From Geothrix fermentans DSM 14018 (GTDB taxonomy: Bacteria > Acidobacteriota > Holophagae > Holophagales > Holophagaceae): 64,000 bases of DNA. The DNA lies in NCBI RefSeq assembly GCF_000428885.1, contig NZ_AUAU01000009.1, forward strand, positions 1 through 64,000, in the 5' to 3' direction. The notes under the pieces are model-generated. The model made no database searches and was not told the DNA's origin. It was given only the letters and a program-made list of their open reading frames with translations. Made by a program: the position numbers and the translations under genes. This document shows positions 24,060 to 32,644 of this stretch, piece after piece; within the stretch, counting starts at the first letter, position 1; every line of letters begins with the position of its first letter.

Positions 24060-25910
24060 TCACGGAACGGAAACTTGCTTGGACGCCGGATCCGGCCCGG
24101 GTGGCTGGACCGGCCTGGCCTGGACGGTCTTCCTGGCCCTGAGCTGATCTAGCAGGGCCTTGAGACTGTTCCGCTCGTAGGCGCTCTTGACCTTCTTCCG
24201 GACCGCCTCGACCTTCTGGATGGCCTCGTCCAGCCGGCCCATGCTCGCCAGCTGGATGACCTCCTGCCCCAAGGGGGCGAGGTTGGAGGGCAGGCTGAAC
24301 TTCATGGGCGGCAAGGTCTCCGGGGAAGCGGAGGCACCTTGCGGGAGGATGGCCGATCCCGCGGCCTCCGCGGTCCGCCGCTGCTGCTGGATCTGCTCAA
24401 ACCGGGCCAGGTGCTCGGCATAGGCCACGGCAATCTGCCGCTCATCCGGACTGGAGGCCATGCGGTTCAGCCGGTCGCCGATCTCCCGGGCCCGGGGCGG
24501 GAGGTCCAGGTTCATGCAGGCGGATCCCAGATTGGCCCAGTTCGCCAGGTTGCGGGGTTCGAGGGTCACGGCGCGGGTGCCCGCCTCCACGGCCTTCTTG
24601 GCATCCCGCGGCTGGATCGTGTACTGGCGGCACAGGGCCATCCAGGTTCCCGGGAAATCCGGACGGAGGCGCTGGGCCTCCTCCAACAAGGCCAGGATCT
24701 GTGCCGGAGCGATAGACTCCGGTCCCGCGCCTTCCTGCGCCAGCAGGGCGAGGTGGTAGGGGACTCTGAAGTCCCCGCTGCCAAGGCGTTGGGCTGTTTC
24801 GAGCGCGGTCCAGGCCTTCCCCCTCTCTCCCCGATGCACGGCCCCGAGCCCCAGGGCGGCATGGACCTCCGGCCGCTGGGGCGCGAGCGCCAGGGCCTTC
24901 TCCAGCAGGGGACGGGAGGCCGGCTCCTGCCGGGATTCCATCAGGAATTCGGCCCGGACCACCAGGGCTTCCGCCTCGTCGAGGGTCCGCACAGCCGGAG
25001 GCGCCCCTTCGGGCTGGGAGGGCATGTCGAGTTCCATGAAGTGGTAGGTGGTGCGATGGACGTAGGCAAACAGCCTGCGTTCCAGGTCCTTCAGGTCGCC
25101 GAACCCCTCCTGGGCCTGCTGCAGAGGCGGACCAGGGCGGTCGAGCGCCTTCAGATAGGTCTTGAACACTCCGGCCTGCCGGGCCTTTTCATCCATCAGC
25201 AGGTAGTGGACCAGCGCCCAGCTCTCGGCATAGAAGGGCCCGACTTTGGTCCCCTCCTGGTAGTAGGGGGAATCGTGGGTCGCGGTGAGGAGGCTCTCCA
25301 GGGGAAGCATCGGCCCCCTGCGGAGGGTCCCCAACCGGTCATTGGGGATCCTTCCCAGGTGGATCCGGCCTTTGTGGAGCTCCGTGGCTCCGTAGAAGTC
25401 GGCGAGGCCCTCGTCGAGCCAGGTGGGGATCGCCGGAAAGTTCAGGTGGATGATCGAGTGGGCGTACTCGTGGAAGACCACGAAGTAGGGTTGGCTGGCC
25501 TGATACTCCACATCCAGGCGGATGAGGGCGTAGTTGCGGTCCATCCCCTGCTGGAAGTAGCCCGAGTGGCGGACGGGATCCCTGCCTTCGAAGGAGGCCG
25601 GCCGGAACCGCTTCATGGAGTCCTCATCCCGGGTGACGATCACCACCATCGGCTTGGGAGGATCGAGCTGGAGACCCGGGAACACCCGGCCGAAGACGCT
25701 CCGGATGGACTCGAACCCCAGGAGCGCCTTCCGGCCCTCCTTCTCGCCATCTTCGCAATAGACGGTGAAGTGCGCGGAGCGGATCTCCGTCCAGGTTTCC
25801 TTCCCCCGTGCGGCTGGAACCCCGCTGAGCAGGACCAGTGCCAAGGCGAGGGGCTTCAGCCATCGGCTGGAGCCCCCGGCCCGGGCGATCACGGAGGGTC
25901 CGCGGCGCAT
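24060..25910 (-). CDS. Secreted metalloprotease-like protein with TPR domain (peptidase MA-like)
   Basis: A 616-aa protein. A signal peptide follows a short basic leader (WLKPLALALVLLSGVPAARG). The gluzincin motif FHEYAHSIIHL with downstream TWLDEGLADFYG (HExxH and Glu ligand) lies at about residues 145-180, the layout of the DUF1570/peptidase MA-like group. Residues 300-480 form TPR-like helices (ALGLGAVHRGERGKAWTALE, LANWANLGSACMNLDLPPRA). The substrate is unknown. ATG 25910 is chosen for its signal peptide; the frame is open further upstream into glyS. It starts 7 bp after the glyS stop, so it may be co-transcribed with glyQS. Confidence 0.78.
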   Translation of the reverse strand: MRRGPSVIARAGGSSRWLKPLALALVLLSGVPAARGKETWTEIRSAHFTVYCEDGEKEGRKALLGFESIRSVFGRVFPGLQLDPPKPMVVIVTRDEDSMKRFRPASFEGRDPVRHSGYFQQGMDRNYALIRLDVEYQASQPYFVVFHEYAHSIIHLNFPAIPTWLDEGLADFYGATELHKGRIHLGRIPNDRLGTLRRGPMLPLESLLTATHDSPYYQEGTKVGPFYAESWALVHYLLMDEKARQAGVFKTYLKALDRPGPPLQQAQEGFGDLKDLERRLFAYVHRTTYHFMELDMPSQPEGAPPAVRTLDEAEALVVRAEFLMESRQEPASRPLLEKALALAPQRPEVHAALGLGAVHRGERGKAWTALETAQRLGSGDFRVPYHLALLAQEGAGPESIAPAQILALLEEAQRLRPDFPGTWMALCRQYTIQPRDAKKAVEAGTRAVTLEPRNLANWANLGSACMNLDLPPRAREIGDRLNRMASSPDERQIAVAYAEHLARFEQIQQQRRTAEAAGSAILPQGASASPETLPPMKFSLPSNLAPLGQEVIQLASMGRLDEAIQKVEAVRKKVKSAYERNSLKALLDQLRARKTVQARPVQPPGPDPASKQVSVP

Positions 25911-25917
25911 GTCGGCC

Positions 25918-28056
25918 CTACTGCCAGAGGCTGAAGTCCGCCACGCGCAGGAAGGCCTGGCGGAGGCGGTGGAGGAGGCTGAGGCGGGCAGCACGCAGGG
26001 CGGGGTCCTCGCACTTCACCATGACGGCGGCGAAGAAGGCCTCCAGGGGCTCGGCGAGGTCGGCCAGGGCTTCGAGAAGCGCCTTGCGGTCGGCCGTGGT
26101 TTCCAGCTTCCCGAGCCGCTCCGCAAGAACCTTCTCCTCGGCCTGCGTCAGCAGGCCCCTATCGAAATCGCCAGAGGCGATTTCGTCCTTGAGGATGTTC
26201 CCGATGCGCTTGGCGCTCTGGGCCAGGCTGGCGAAGCGGGGGTCCTCGGCGAAGGCGGAGAGGGCCTCGCAGCGGGCCTTGAGGTCGGCCAGGTCCTCCC
26301 AGCCGGCGGCCAGCGCTGAACGGCGCACGGACCCGGCGTACCCGGCCACCTCCAGCTGGTAGGCCACGCGGTCCTTGAAGAAAGCTTCGATTGCTTCGAT
26401 TGGCCCATCAAACCAGCGAGGTTTGGAAAGAGGGGCTCCCTCCTCCTGTGGGATGGGGGGAATGATGGCAAAGACGTTTCCCTTCATAGGAACCAAGCTG
26501 TAAGCAATTGAAATTAATGATTTAAAATCAATATTCCAATTTTTCTCCCATATAATACGAATCACGCCCAATGTAAATCGACGCAATGCAAGTGGATCTT
26601 TGGAGCCAGTCGGGTACATACCATTCTTGAGACACCCGATAACCGTGTCAGATTTATCTGCCAGAGATATAAGGCATCCCAGGTCTGAATCAGGAATACT
26701 ATCTTCAGGTCCAATGGGCCGATAGTGTTCTTTTACTGCTTTCCAGACCTCAGTAGGGGCTCCAGCAAGCCTAAGATATTCTCCACCCATAATTCCCTGT
26801 AGTTCGGGAAATTCATTTACCATCAGCGAGCGAAGATCAAATTTACAAAGCCGTCCTGCGGACGCAGCTTTATCGGGATCCAACCCTACCTTCAGAGAGA
26901 GCTTTCTAGCAAGGTCAGAAATTCTTAATGATTTTTCCAGATATGAGCCAATTTCTCGCTGAAAAACCAACTGTTCTAATGAGCTCACCCTAGTCTCAAT
27001 GGAGTGTTTTCGGTCCTCAGCGAAGAAAAAATGGGCGTCATAAAGCCGCGCCTTCAGCACCCACTCGTTGCCCGCCTTCACGAAGCCCGCGGGGTCGTCC
27101 GTGCGGTTGGCCGCCGTGAGGAAGAAGGGCAGCAGCGCGCCGTCCGGCCCCTCGATGCAGAAGCTCTTCTGGTGCTCGCGCAGGCTGGTGACCAGCACCT
27201 CCTTGGGCAGCTCCAGGAAATCGGCGGGGAACTCGCCGCGCACGATCTTGGGGAACTCCACGATCTCGGCCAGGGTGTCCAGCAGCTCCGCATCGGCGAC
27301 CACGCGCCCCTCCACCTCGGCGGCGAGCGCCTCCAGCTGCTGGGCGATGCGGGTCCGGCGGGCCTCCACGCTGACCACGACGCCCGCGGCCTCCAGCGCC
27401 GATTCATAGGCTTCGGGCGTGGCGATCGCCACCGGGGCCGGGTGTTCGCGGTGGTAGAGCCGGTGGCCCCAGGTGGTGTTCGTGGCCCTGACGCCATCCA
27501 CGGTGATGGGCACGACCTGATCGCCGAACAGGCAGAGGATGTTGCGGATGGGCCGCACGAACTCGAACTCGGAGCTGCCCCAGCGCATGGCCTTGGGCAC
27601 GTGTAACCCGGCGATGAGCCCCGGCAGGGCCTCCGCCAGTAGGTCCACCGTGGGTCGCCCCCGCTTCATGAGCGTCACCACCGCGCAGGGTTCCTTCTTG
27701 CCCGCGGGCTGCTCGAAGCGCACGGCGCTGAAATCGACGCCCCACTTCTCCGCGAACTTCAGGCCCTGGAGGGTGGGCTTGCCGTCTTCGCCCACGCACA
27801 TGCGCTGGGGCGGGCCCACCTGGGTGTCGGTTTGGTCGGGCTGGGCGATGGGGAGGCCCTGGGCTCGCCACGCAAGCTTGCGTGGCGAGTAGAACTTCTG
27901 AATCTTGATTCCGTAATTCGCAGAATCCCCCGTCGGGATCCATGACTCGAGGGCGTCTTCAACCTTGTCAGCAAGTTCATCGGCCAGGGGCTCCAGGAAC
28001 CGCGCCGGAATCTCCTCGCAATGCAGCTCCAGCAGGAAGGTCTTCGTGCCGCTCAC
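25918..28056 (-). CDS. glyS: Glycyl-tRNA synthetase beta subunit
   Basis: A 712-aa beta chain of the alpha2beta2 glycyl-tRNA synthetase, starting with [21 protein letters not shown] and ending [10 protein letters not shown], both standard. [20 protein letters not shown] and [22 protein letters not shown] are diagnostic blocks. The GTG start at 28056 overlaps the glyQ stop by 4 bp. The base composition is odd: residues about 337-558 (roughly 27045-26380) and about 30-58 (27965-27880) are written in AT-rich codons, while the rest is GC-rich like the neighbourhood. The reading frame and conserved motifs remain intact, so the protein should be functional but its gene is a mosaic. Confidence 0.96.
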   Translation of the reverse strand: MSGTKTFLLELHCEEIPARFLEPLADELADKVEDALESWIPTGDSANYGIKIQKFYSPRKLAWRAQGLPIAQPDQTDTQVGPPQRMCVGEDGKPTLQGLKFAEKWGVDFSAVRFEQPAGKKEPCAVVTLMKRGRPTVDLLAEALPGLIAGLHVPKAMRWGSSEFEFVRPIRNILCLFGDQVVPITVDGVRATNTTWGHRLYHREHPAPVAIATPEAYESALEAAGVVVSVEARRTRIAQQLEALAAEVEGRVVADAELLDTLAEIVEFPKIVRGEFPADFLELPKEVLVTSLREHQKSFCIEGPDGALLPFFLTAANRTDDPAGFVKAGNEWVLKARLYDAHFFFAEDRKHSIETRVSSLEQLVFQREIGSYLEKSLRISDLARKLSLKVGLDPDKAASAGRLCKFDLRSLMVNEFPELQGIMGGEYLRLAGAPTEVWKAVKEHYRPIGPEDSIPDSDLGCLISLADKSDTVIGCLKNGMYPTGSKDPLALRRFTLGVIRIIWEKNWNIDFKSLISIAYSLVPMKGNVFAIIPPIPQEEGAPLSKPRWFDGPIEAIEAFFKDRVAYQLEVAGYAGSVRRSALAAGWEDLADLKARCEALSAFAEDPRFASLAQSAKRIGNILKDEIASGDFDRGLLTQAEEKVLAERLGKLETTADRKALLEALADLAEPLEAFFAAVMVKCEDPALRAARLSLLHRLRQAFLRVADFSLWQ
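26380..27045. other. AT-rich tract inside glyS
   Basis: About 665 bp with A/T-ending codons and many A/T runs, against about 70% G+C on either side. The encoded protein remains conserved GlyS sequence ([40 protein letters not shown]). Acquisition by homologous recombination from a lower-GC donor is the simplest reading. Confidence 0.75.
27864..27889. repeat. 26-bp perfect palindrome inside glyS
   Basis: CTCGCCACGCAAG followed by its exact reverse complement, with no central spacer. It encodes the SPRKLAWRA region of GlyS and adjoins the short AT-rich patch at 27880-27965. Confidence 0.9.
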
Positions 28057-28967
28057 TTCGCACCCCCCTTCCCAGTGGTTTCGGCAGGTGCGACGGCGCC
28101 CTCCGCATGCTCCAGATACGCCTTCGCGCACGCGCAGGCCAGGTCGCGCACGCGCTTGATGATGCCGGGTCGCTCGGTGGTGCTCACGGCGCCGCGGGCA
28201 TCCAGGACGTTGAAGGTGTGGCTCATCTTGAGGGCCTGCTCGTAGGCGCTGAGGAAGTGGCCCAGGTCGTTCAGCAGGTGCCAGCCCTCCTTCTCGAAGG
28301 CGTCGAAGAGGCGGCGGTGCAGGTCCAGGTCCGCGTGCTCGAAGCTGTAGGCGCTCAGCTCGAACTCCTCGCGCTGGCGCATCTGGCCGTAGGTCACGGG
28401 GAACACGCCATCGTCCGTCTTCACCTCGCCATGGATCAGGTCGAAGATGTTGTCGTAGCCACCCAGGAACATGCAGATGCGCTCGATGCCGTAGGTGAGC
28501 TCGGCGCTCACGGGCCGGCAGTCCAGGCCGCCCACCTGCTGGAAGTAGGTGAACTGGCTGATCTCCATGCCGTCCAGCACCACCTGCCAGCCCACGCCCC
28601 AGGCGCCCAGGGACGGCGACTCCCAGTTGTCCTCCTCGAAGCGCAGGTCGTGCTTGGACAGGTCGATGCCCAGGGCCTCCAGGCTCTCGATGTAGAGGTC
28701 CTGAACCTTGGCGGGGCTGGGCTTGAGGATCACCTGGAACTGGAGGTGCTTGTAGACCCGGAAGGGGTTCTCGCCGTAGCGGCCGTCCGCGGGACGCCGC
28801 GAGGGCTCCACGTAGGCCACGTTCCAGGGCTTCCTCCCCAGGGCGCCGAAGAAGGTGAGCGGGTTCATGGTGCCCGCGCCCTTTTCCAGATCGTAGGGCT
28901 GGCCGATGAGGCAGCCCCGGTCGGCCCAGAACCGCTGCAGGCGGAGGATCAGTTCCTGGATGTGCAT
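28053..28967 (-). CDS. glyQ: Glycyl-tRNA synthetase alpha subunit
   Basis: A 304-aa catalytic alpha chain of bacterial heterotetrameric glycyl-tRNA synthetase, attaching glycine to tRNA-Gly. Class II core blocks are obvious: [53 protein letters not shown] and [24 protein letters not shown] (shown here as one known family stretch, residues about 113-135). [20 protein letters not shown] lies near the C-terminus. It leads the glyQS operon, with the promoter at 28988-29016 just upstream and a GTGA overlap into glyS. Confidence 0.97.
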   Translation of the reverse strand: MHIQELILRLQRFWADRGCLIGQPYDLEKGAGTMNPLTFFGALGRKPWNVAYVEPSRRPADGRYGENPFRVYKHLQFQVILKPSPAKVQDLYIESLEALGIDLSKHDLRFEEDNWESPSLGAWGVGWQVVLDGMEISQFTYFQQVGGLDCRPVSAELTYGIERICMFLGGYDNIFDLIHGEVKTDDGVFPVTYGQMRQREEFELSAYSFEHADLDLHRRLFDAFEKEGWHLLNDLGHFLSAYEQALKMSHTFNVLDARGAVSTTERPGIIKRVRDLACACAKAYLEHAEGAVAPAETTGKGGAK

Positions 28968-28987
28968 GGGGGCTCGCCAAAACGAGC

Positions 28988-29016
28988 ATTGTAGCGGCTT
29001 TTCGCCCTTCCGTTAA
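28988..29016 (-). promoter_or_regulatory. Promoter of glyQS
   Basis: On the minus strand TTAACG (29016-29011), a 17-bp spacer and TACAAT (28993-28988) form a good sigma-70-type promoter about 20 bp before the glyQ start codon. The leader would be very short. The divergent acetyltransferase gene begins 10 bp from its -35 element. Confidence 0.6.
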
Positions 29017-29025
29017 GCTCGGGGG

Positions 29026-29562
29026 ATGCTCATCCGGCCTGCCCTTCCCGACGAGGCCCAGGACCTGGCGGTCCTGGGCAGGCGCCTGTGGCGCGAGACT
29101 TATGCGGGGCTGATCCCTGAATCGAACCTGGAGCTGCACCTGGCCAAGACCTTCGGCCGGAAGCAGCAGGCGGAGGAGCTGGCGGATCCCGCCTGCCGGA
29201 CGCTGGTGATCGCGGGGGATCGGGGCACTCTCATGGGCTACGCCCTGCTCCGGTCCGGTGGCCCGGAGGAAGCAAGGGCCTCTTTCCATTTCGTCAACCC
29301 CCTGGAGGTGGCCCGGTTCTATGTGGACCGCGCCCTGCACGGCACCGGCGCCGCCCAGGCGCTGATGGCCGCCGCCCTGGATCACGCGGCGGCAGCGGGC
29401 CACGATGGCGTCTGGTTGCAGGTCTGGGAGCAGAACCCCCGCGCCATCCGGTTCTACGCCAAGGCCGGCTTCGCCGACGCCGGCGGGGCCACCTACCGCA
29501 TCGGGAACCAGGTGGACCGGGACCGCCTGCTGGTGCATGACTTGATGGTTCGTCCAGTGTGA
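29026..29562 (+). CDS. GNAT family N-acetyltransferase
   Basis: A 178-aa acetyltransferase. MLIRPALPDEAQDLAVLGRR is a typical N-terminus. FYVDRALHGTGAAQALMAAALDHA carries the acetyl-CoA pyrophosphate-binding R/QxxGxG/A-like motif (LHGTGAA), and VWEQNPRAIRFYAKAGFADAG is the classical NxxAxxFYxKxGF motif B. The acceptor could be a ribosomal protein, small molecule or peptide; nothing in the sequence decides. It is divergent from glyQ and followed 50 bp later by carbamate kinase. Confidence 0.88.
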   Translation: MLIRPALPDEAQDLAVLGRRLWRETYAGLIPESNLELHLAKTFGRKQQAEELADPACRTLVIAGDRGTLMGYALLRSGGPEEARASFHFVNPLEVARFYVDRALHGTGAAQALMAAALDHAAAAGHDGVWLQVWEQNPRAIRFYAKAGFADAGGATYRIGNQVDRDRLLVHDLMVRPV

Positions 29563-29582
29563 TGGCCGTCTTCCTGGCGTCT

Positions 29583-29591
29583 TGCTAGAAT
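29583..29591 (+). promoter_or_regulatory. Extended -10 promoter element before arcC
   Basis: TGCTAGAAT is an extended -10 element (TGn-TAGAAT) 22 bp upstream of the arcC start codon. No good -35 hexamer is present at 17 bp, as is allowed for extended -10 promoters. Confidence 0.4.
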
Positions 29592-29612
29592 CCCGGTTTC
29601 CCGGGGTTCTGC

Positions 29613-30560
29613 ATGACCCGAAAAATCGCACTCCTGGCCATCGGCGGCAATGCCCTTCTGAAAGAGAAGGAGCGCGGGCTGCAGGAGGAGCAGCTGGAGA
29701 ACGCCCGGGAGACGGCGGAGATGCTGGCGCGGGTGGTGGCCGAGGGCTACGCCCTCTGCGTGGTGCACGGCAACGGACCCCAGGTGGGCAACCTGCTCAT
29801 CCAGCAGGAGGCCGGCTCCGGCCAGATCCCGCCCTACAGCCTGGACATCTGCGGCGCCATGACCCAGGGCTCCATGGGCTACATGCTGGAGCGCATGCTC
29901 ATCAACCGCCTGCGCTTCATGGGCCTCGACGCGCCGGTCACCTCCGTCCTCACAGAAGTGGTGGTGGACAAGGAGGACAAGGGCTTCCAGGACCCGACGA
30001 AGCCCGTGGGCCCCTTCTATCCCGAGTTCCGCGCCCTGGAGCTGATGCGCTCCAAGCGCTGGAAGATGAAGGAGGACTCGGGCCGGGGCTGGCGCAAGGT
30101 GGTGCCCTCGCCGAGCCCCCTGGAGATCGTCCAGCTCGGCGCCATCAAGACCCTGCTCCAGTCCGGCAGCTCCGTGATCGCGGGCGGTGGCGGCGGCATC
30201 CCCGTCATCCGGGACGCCAGCGGCCTCCTGGTGGGCGTGGAGGCCGTCATCGACAAGGACCGTCTCAGCGCCCTGCTGGCGGCCCAGCTGGACGCGGACC
30301 TGTTCATCATCCTCACGGGCGTGGCCAAGGTGGCCCTGGACTTCGGCAAGCCCACCCAGCGCTGGATGGACCGCCTCACCGCCAGCGAGGCCCGGAAGCA
30401 CCTCGCGGAGGGCCAGTTCCCGCCCGGCAGCATGGGCCCCAAGATCGAGAGCGCCCTGGCCTACCTGGAGGGCGGCGGCCACGAGGTGCTCATCACCACC
30501 GCCGAGGCTCTGGCCACCGAGGACCCCGCCACCGTGGGCACCCGCATCGTGCGAGACTGA
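29613..30560 (+). CDS. arcC: Carbamate kinase
   Basis: A 315-aa amino acid kinase family enzyme that interconverts carbamoyl phosphate plus ADP and carbamate plus ATP. ALLAIGGNALLKEKE is the nucleotide-binding glycine loop and VVHGNGPQVGNLLIQQE the family signature. ICGAMTQGSMGYMLE and VIAGGGGGIPVIRD follow, and PGSMGPKIESALAYLEGGG lies near the C-terminus. Arginine deiminase and ornithine transcarbamylase genes are absent from the neighbourhood, so it is not in a visible arginine-fermentation operon. A YciI-like gene follows 22 bp later. Confidence 0.95.
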   Translation: MTRKIALLAIGGNALLKEKERGLQEEQLENARETAEMLARVVAEGYALCVVHGNGPQVGNLLIQQEAGSGQIPPYSLDICGAMTQGSMGYMLERMLINRLRFMGLDAPVTSVLTEVVVDKEDKGFQDPTKPVGPFYPEFRALELMRSKRWKMKEDSGRGWRKVVPSPSPLEIVQLGAIKTLLQSGSSVIAGGGGGIPVIRDASGLLVGVEAVIDKDRLSALLAAQLDADLFIILTGVAKVALDFGKPTQRWMDRLTASEARKHLAEGQFPPGSMGPKIESALAYLEGGGHEVLITTAEALATEDPATVGTRIVRD

Positions 30561-30582
30561 GGGTTCCCCGGAGGCCCCCCCG

Positions 30583-30876
30583 ATGTACGCCATGATCCTC
30601 GTCCGCTATCGCCGGCCGCTGCCCGAGATCGAGGCGGTCACGGAGGCCCACCGGGCCTACCTGGCCACCCTGAAGGCCCAGGGCATCCTCCTGGCCTCGG
30701 GCCCCCTGGAACCGCGGTTCGGCGCCATCTGGCTGGTGCGTGTGCAGGACGAGAACCCCCTCGCCGACCTGGACGCCCTCAGGGACGGCGATCCCTTCCA
30801 CAAGGCCGGGCTCACCAACTACGAGCTGATGCCCTGGAAGGTGCTGGCGGGCAAGGAAGAGCTCGACCGGATCTGA
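30583..30876 (+). CDS. YciI family protein
   Basis: A 97-aa ferredoxin-like-fold protein. MYAMILVRYRRPLPEIEAVT, followed by HRAYLATLKAQGILLASGPL, corresponds to the YciI pattern with the conserved active-site His, and GDPFHKAGL is the conserved DPF motif. YciI proteins are small putative hydrolases or dehydrochlorinase-like enzymes of uncertain role. A CCGGAGG ribosome-binding site precedes ATG 30583. It probably forms a two-gene transcript with arcC and converges with the OsmC-type gene. Confidence 0.88.
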   Translation: MYAMILVRYRRPLPEIEAVTEAHRAYLATLKAQGILLASGPLEPRFGAIWLVRVQDENPLADLDALRDGDPFHKAGLTNYELMPWKVLAGKEELDRI

Positions 30877-30927
30877 CCCCCGCCCGCCGGGCCTGACCGC
30901 CGGACGGGGATCGGCCTCAAACCGGCC

Positions 30928-31482
30928 TCAGTGGCTCATCTTGATGTCCACGGGGTTCTTGAAGGTGTCATAGAGCGGCGAGGTGCGGATCACCCGGGCG
31001 TGGAGATCCTCGATCTGCGCCGCCGTGCCGCTGCAGGCGAGGTTCACCTTCACGCGGATCTGGGACAGCCCGGGCCGGATGTTCTTGTCCAGCTCCAGGA
31101 AGCCCTGGAGATCGGAATCCGTCTCCATGTCGAAGCTGAGGCTGCTGATGTCCAGCCCAAGGGCCGCGGCGTTGTAGGCGTAGGTCACGCTCAGGCACGC
31201 GCTGAGCGCGTGCAGGGCCGCCTCCCCCGCGTTGGGGGCCAGATCCGTGCCCAGCAGGGCCTCGGGCTCGTCGGCCTCGAGGAACATCGGCGTGCCCCGC
31301 TTGTGCTCCATCCCCGCTCCGTAGAGGGAATCGAAGGTGCTCTGGGAATGGGCTCCGTTGATCCATTTGGCCTTGGACCGGAAGGTGAACTTGGCGAGGG
31401 CGGGATTGGCCTTCACCATCGAGACGGTGGTGTTGAGGGCATCCACATTCACGCCGTTGTGGATGGTTGCGATGCTGCCCAT
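30928..31482 (-). CDS. OsmC family protein
   Basis: A 184-aa OsmC/Ohr-fold protein. The central helix contains NAGEAALHALSACLSVTYAY with one of the two redox cysteines. The position of the usual second cysteine (C-P-V...) reads RTSPLYDTFKNPVDI, so the pair is incomplete and peroxidase activity is doubtful. A strong GGAGGAGGAT ribosome-binding site supports ATG 31482; the frame is open far upstream, but that part is low-confidence. The 196-bp gap before it presumably holds its promoter; no clear hexamers were seen. Confidence 0.88.
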   Translation of the reverse strand: MGSIATIHNGVNVDALNTTVSMVKANPALAKFTFRSKAKWINGAHSQSTFDSLYGAGMEHKRGTPMFLEADEPEALLGTDLAPNAGEAALHALSACLSVTYAYNAAALGLDISSLSFDMETDSDLQGFLELDKNIRPGLSQIRVKVNLACSGTAAQIEDLHARVIRTSPLYDTFKNPVDIKMSH

Positions 31483-31678
31483 GGATCCTCCTCCTGGACC
31501 GGCACAATCCCAGCCGGAGGCCAGCCCCGGACGGGAAGCGCGTATAGGACACCCACAAGGGTCCCGCAAGCCACGGGGCCCTCTGGAAAGAGCCTCCAAC
31601 ATGGGCCGCCCCGGGGTTGAAACAAGGTCGCAAAATTCGAACCAGGACACCCTTCCGGCACATCCGGCCCGGGTCCAG

Positions 31679-32644
31679 TCACTTGGAAGGCGGCGCGGCC
31701 CGGGCAGCCTCCAGGGCCTTCCTGGCCCGCTCCCGCTCGGCCTCTCCCGGGGTGCCCCAGACGGCCCGGCTGGGCTTCTGCTTCAGCAGCTGGAGCAGCT
31801 CCTCCACGGAATCCAGCGAGCGCCGCAGGGCCTTGAGGCTGGCCTCCACTTCCGGCTGGTCCTCGGCCCGGAAGCGGGCCAGCAGCGCGTCCGACTGCTG
31901 GAGCACCGAGGCCAGGCTCACCAGGATCCGGTCCAGCTCCGGGGCCCGCGCCTCCACCAGGGTCCGGGTCACGGCCAGGCTCCGCTCCAGGTCCGCCAGG
32001 GCCCTGTCCGCCTCCCCCATGCTGCGGTCCGCGTGGGAGGCCAGGCTGCGGCCATCCCGGGCCAGGGCCTGGAACTCCCGGAGGGTGGCATCCAGGGAGT
32101 GCAGGGCCCGGGCCACGGAGGGATGCTCCAGCAGATCGCCCAGCCCCTTCGTCCGCACCCGCTCCCGGACGTCCTCCAGGGAGCCGTTGAGGTTGGCCAG
32201 CAGGAGGTCCGCCCGCTCCAGCACGCCGCCCAGGGACACGCCCTCCTCGCCGGGGATCTGGTCGCCCGCGGCCAGGGCCACCGTGCGCTCCCCCGGCGGG
32301 GGCAGCCGCAGATCCAGCATGACGCTGCCCACGCCCTTGGGCGCCACCACGGCGCAGGTGCCGCGCCAGAGCTGGATATCCGAGCGCACCGCCAGGGTGG
32401 CCAGGAAGTGGTAGTCCGTGCCCTCCCGCCGCATGTCCACCCGCTCCACAGCCCCCACCCGATAGCCCTTCAGCTGGACATCCGTCCCGGGCACCAGCCC
32501 CTCCATCTGGTCGAGCCGGACCATCAGCGGATAGGTCCTCTCGGTCACGGCGCCGGCGTTCTTGTAGGCCAGCAGGCCCACGAAGAGGGCCAGGGCGAGG
32601 AGGACGAAGACCCCCAGCCGGGCATCCTGCTTCTCGAAGTTCAT
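31679..32644 (-). CDS. mlaD: MlaD/MCE-domain lipid transport substrate-binding protein
   Basis: A 321-aa protein with an N-terminal membrane anchor (LGVFVLLALALFVGLLAY) and one MCE domain (YPLMVRLDQMEGLVPGTDVQLKG, residues about 37-60). Long amphipathic helices follow (about 150-300), which may form part of a lipid tunnel or bind partners. It is the last gene of the mlaE-mlaF-mlaD-like operon, overlapping the ATPase gene by 4 bp. The set moves phospholipids or other lipids between inner and outer membrane. mlaA, mlaB and mlaC are not in the window. Confidence 0.9.
   Translation of the reverse strand: MNFEKQDARLGVFVLLALALFVGLLAYKNAGAVTERTYPLMVRLDQMEGLVPGTDVQLKGYRVGAVERVDMRREGTDYHFLATLAVRSDIQLWRGTCAVVAPKGVGSVMLDLRLPPPGERTVALAAGDQIPGEEGVSLGGVLERADLLLANLNGSLEDVRERVRTKGLGDLLEHPSVARALHSLDATLREFQALARDGRSLASHADRSMGEADRALADLERSLAVTRTLVEARAPELDRILVSLASVLQQSDALLARFRAEDQPEVEASLKALRRSLDSVEELLQLLKQKPSRAVWGTPGEAERERARKALEAARAAPPSK

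Noticed and set aside
25918-28056. Frameshift or pseudogenisation of glyS at the AT-rich tract
   Set aside because: The frame is continuous and conserved motifs run through the tract; only composition changes.
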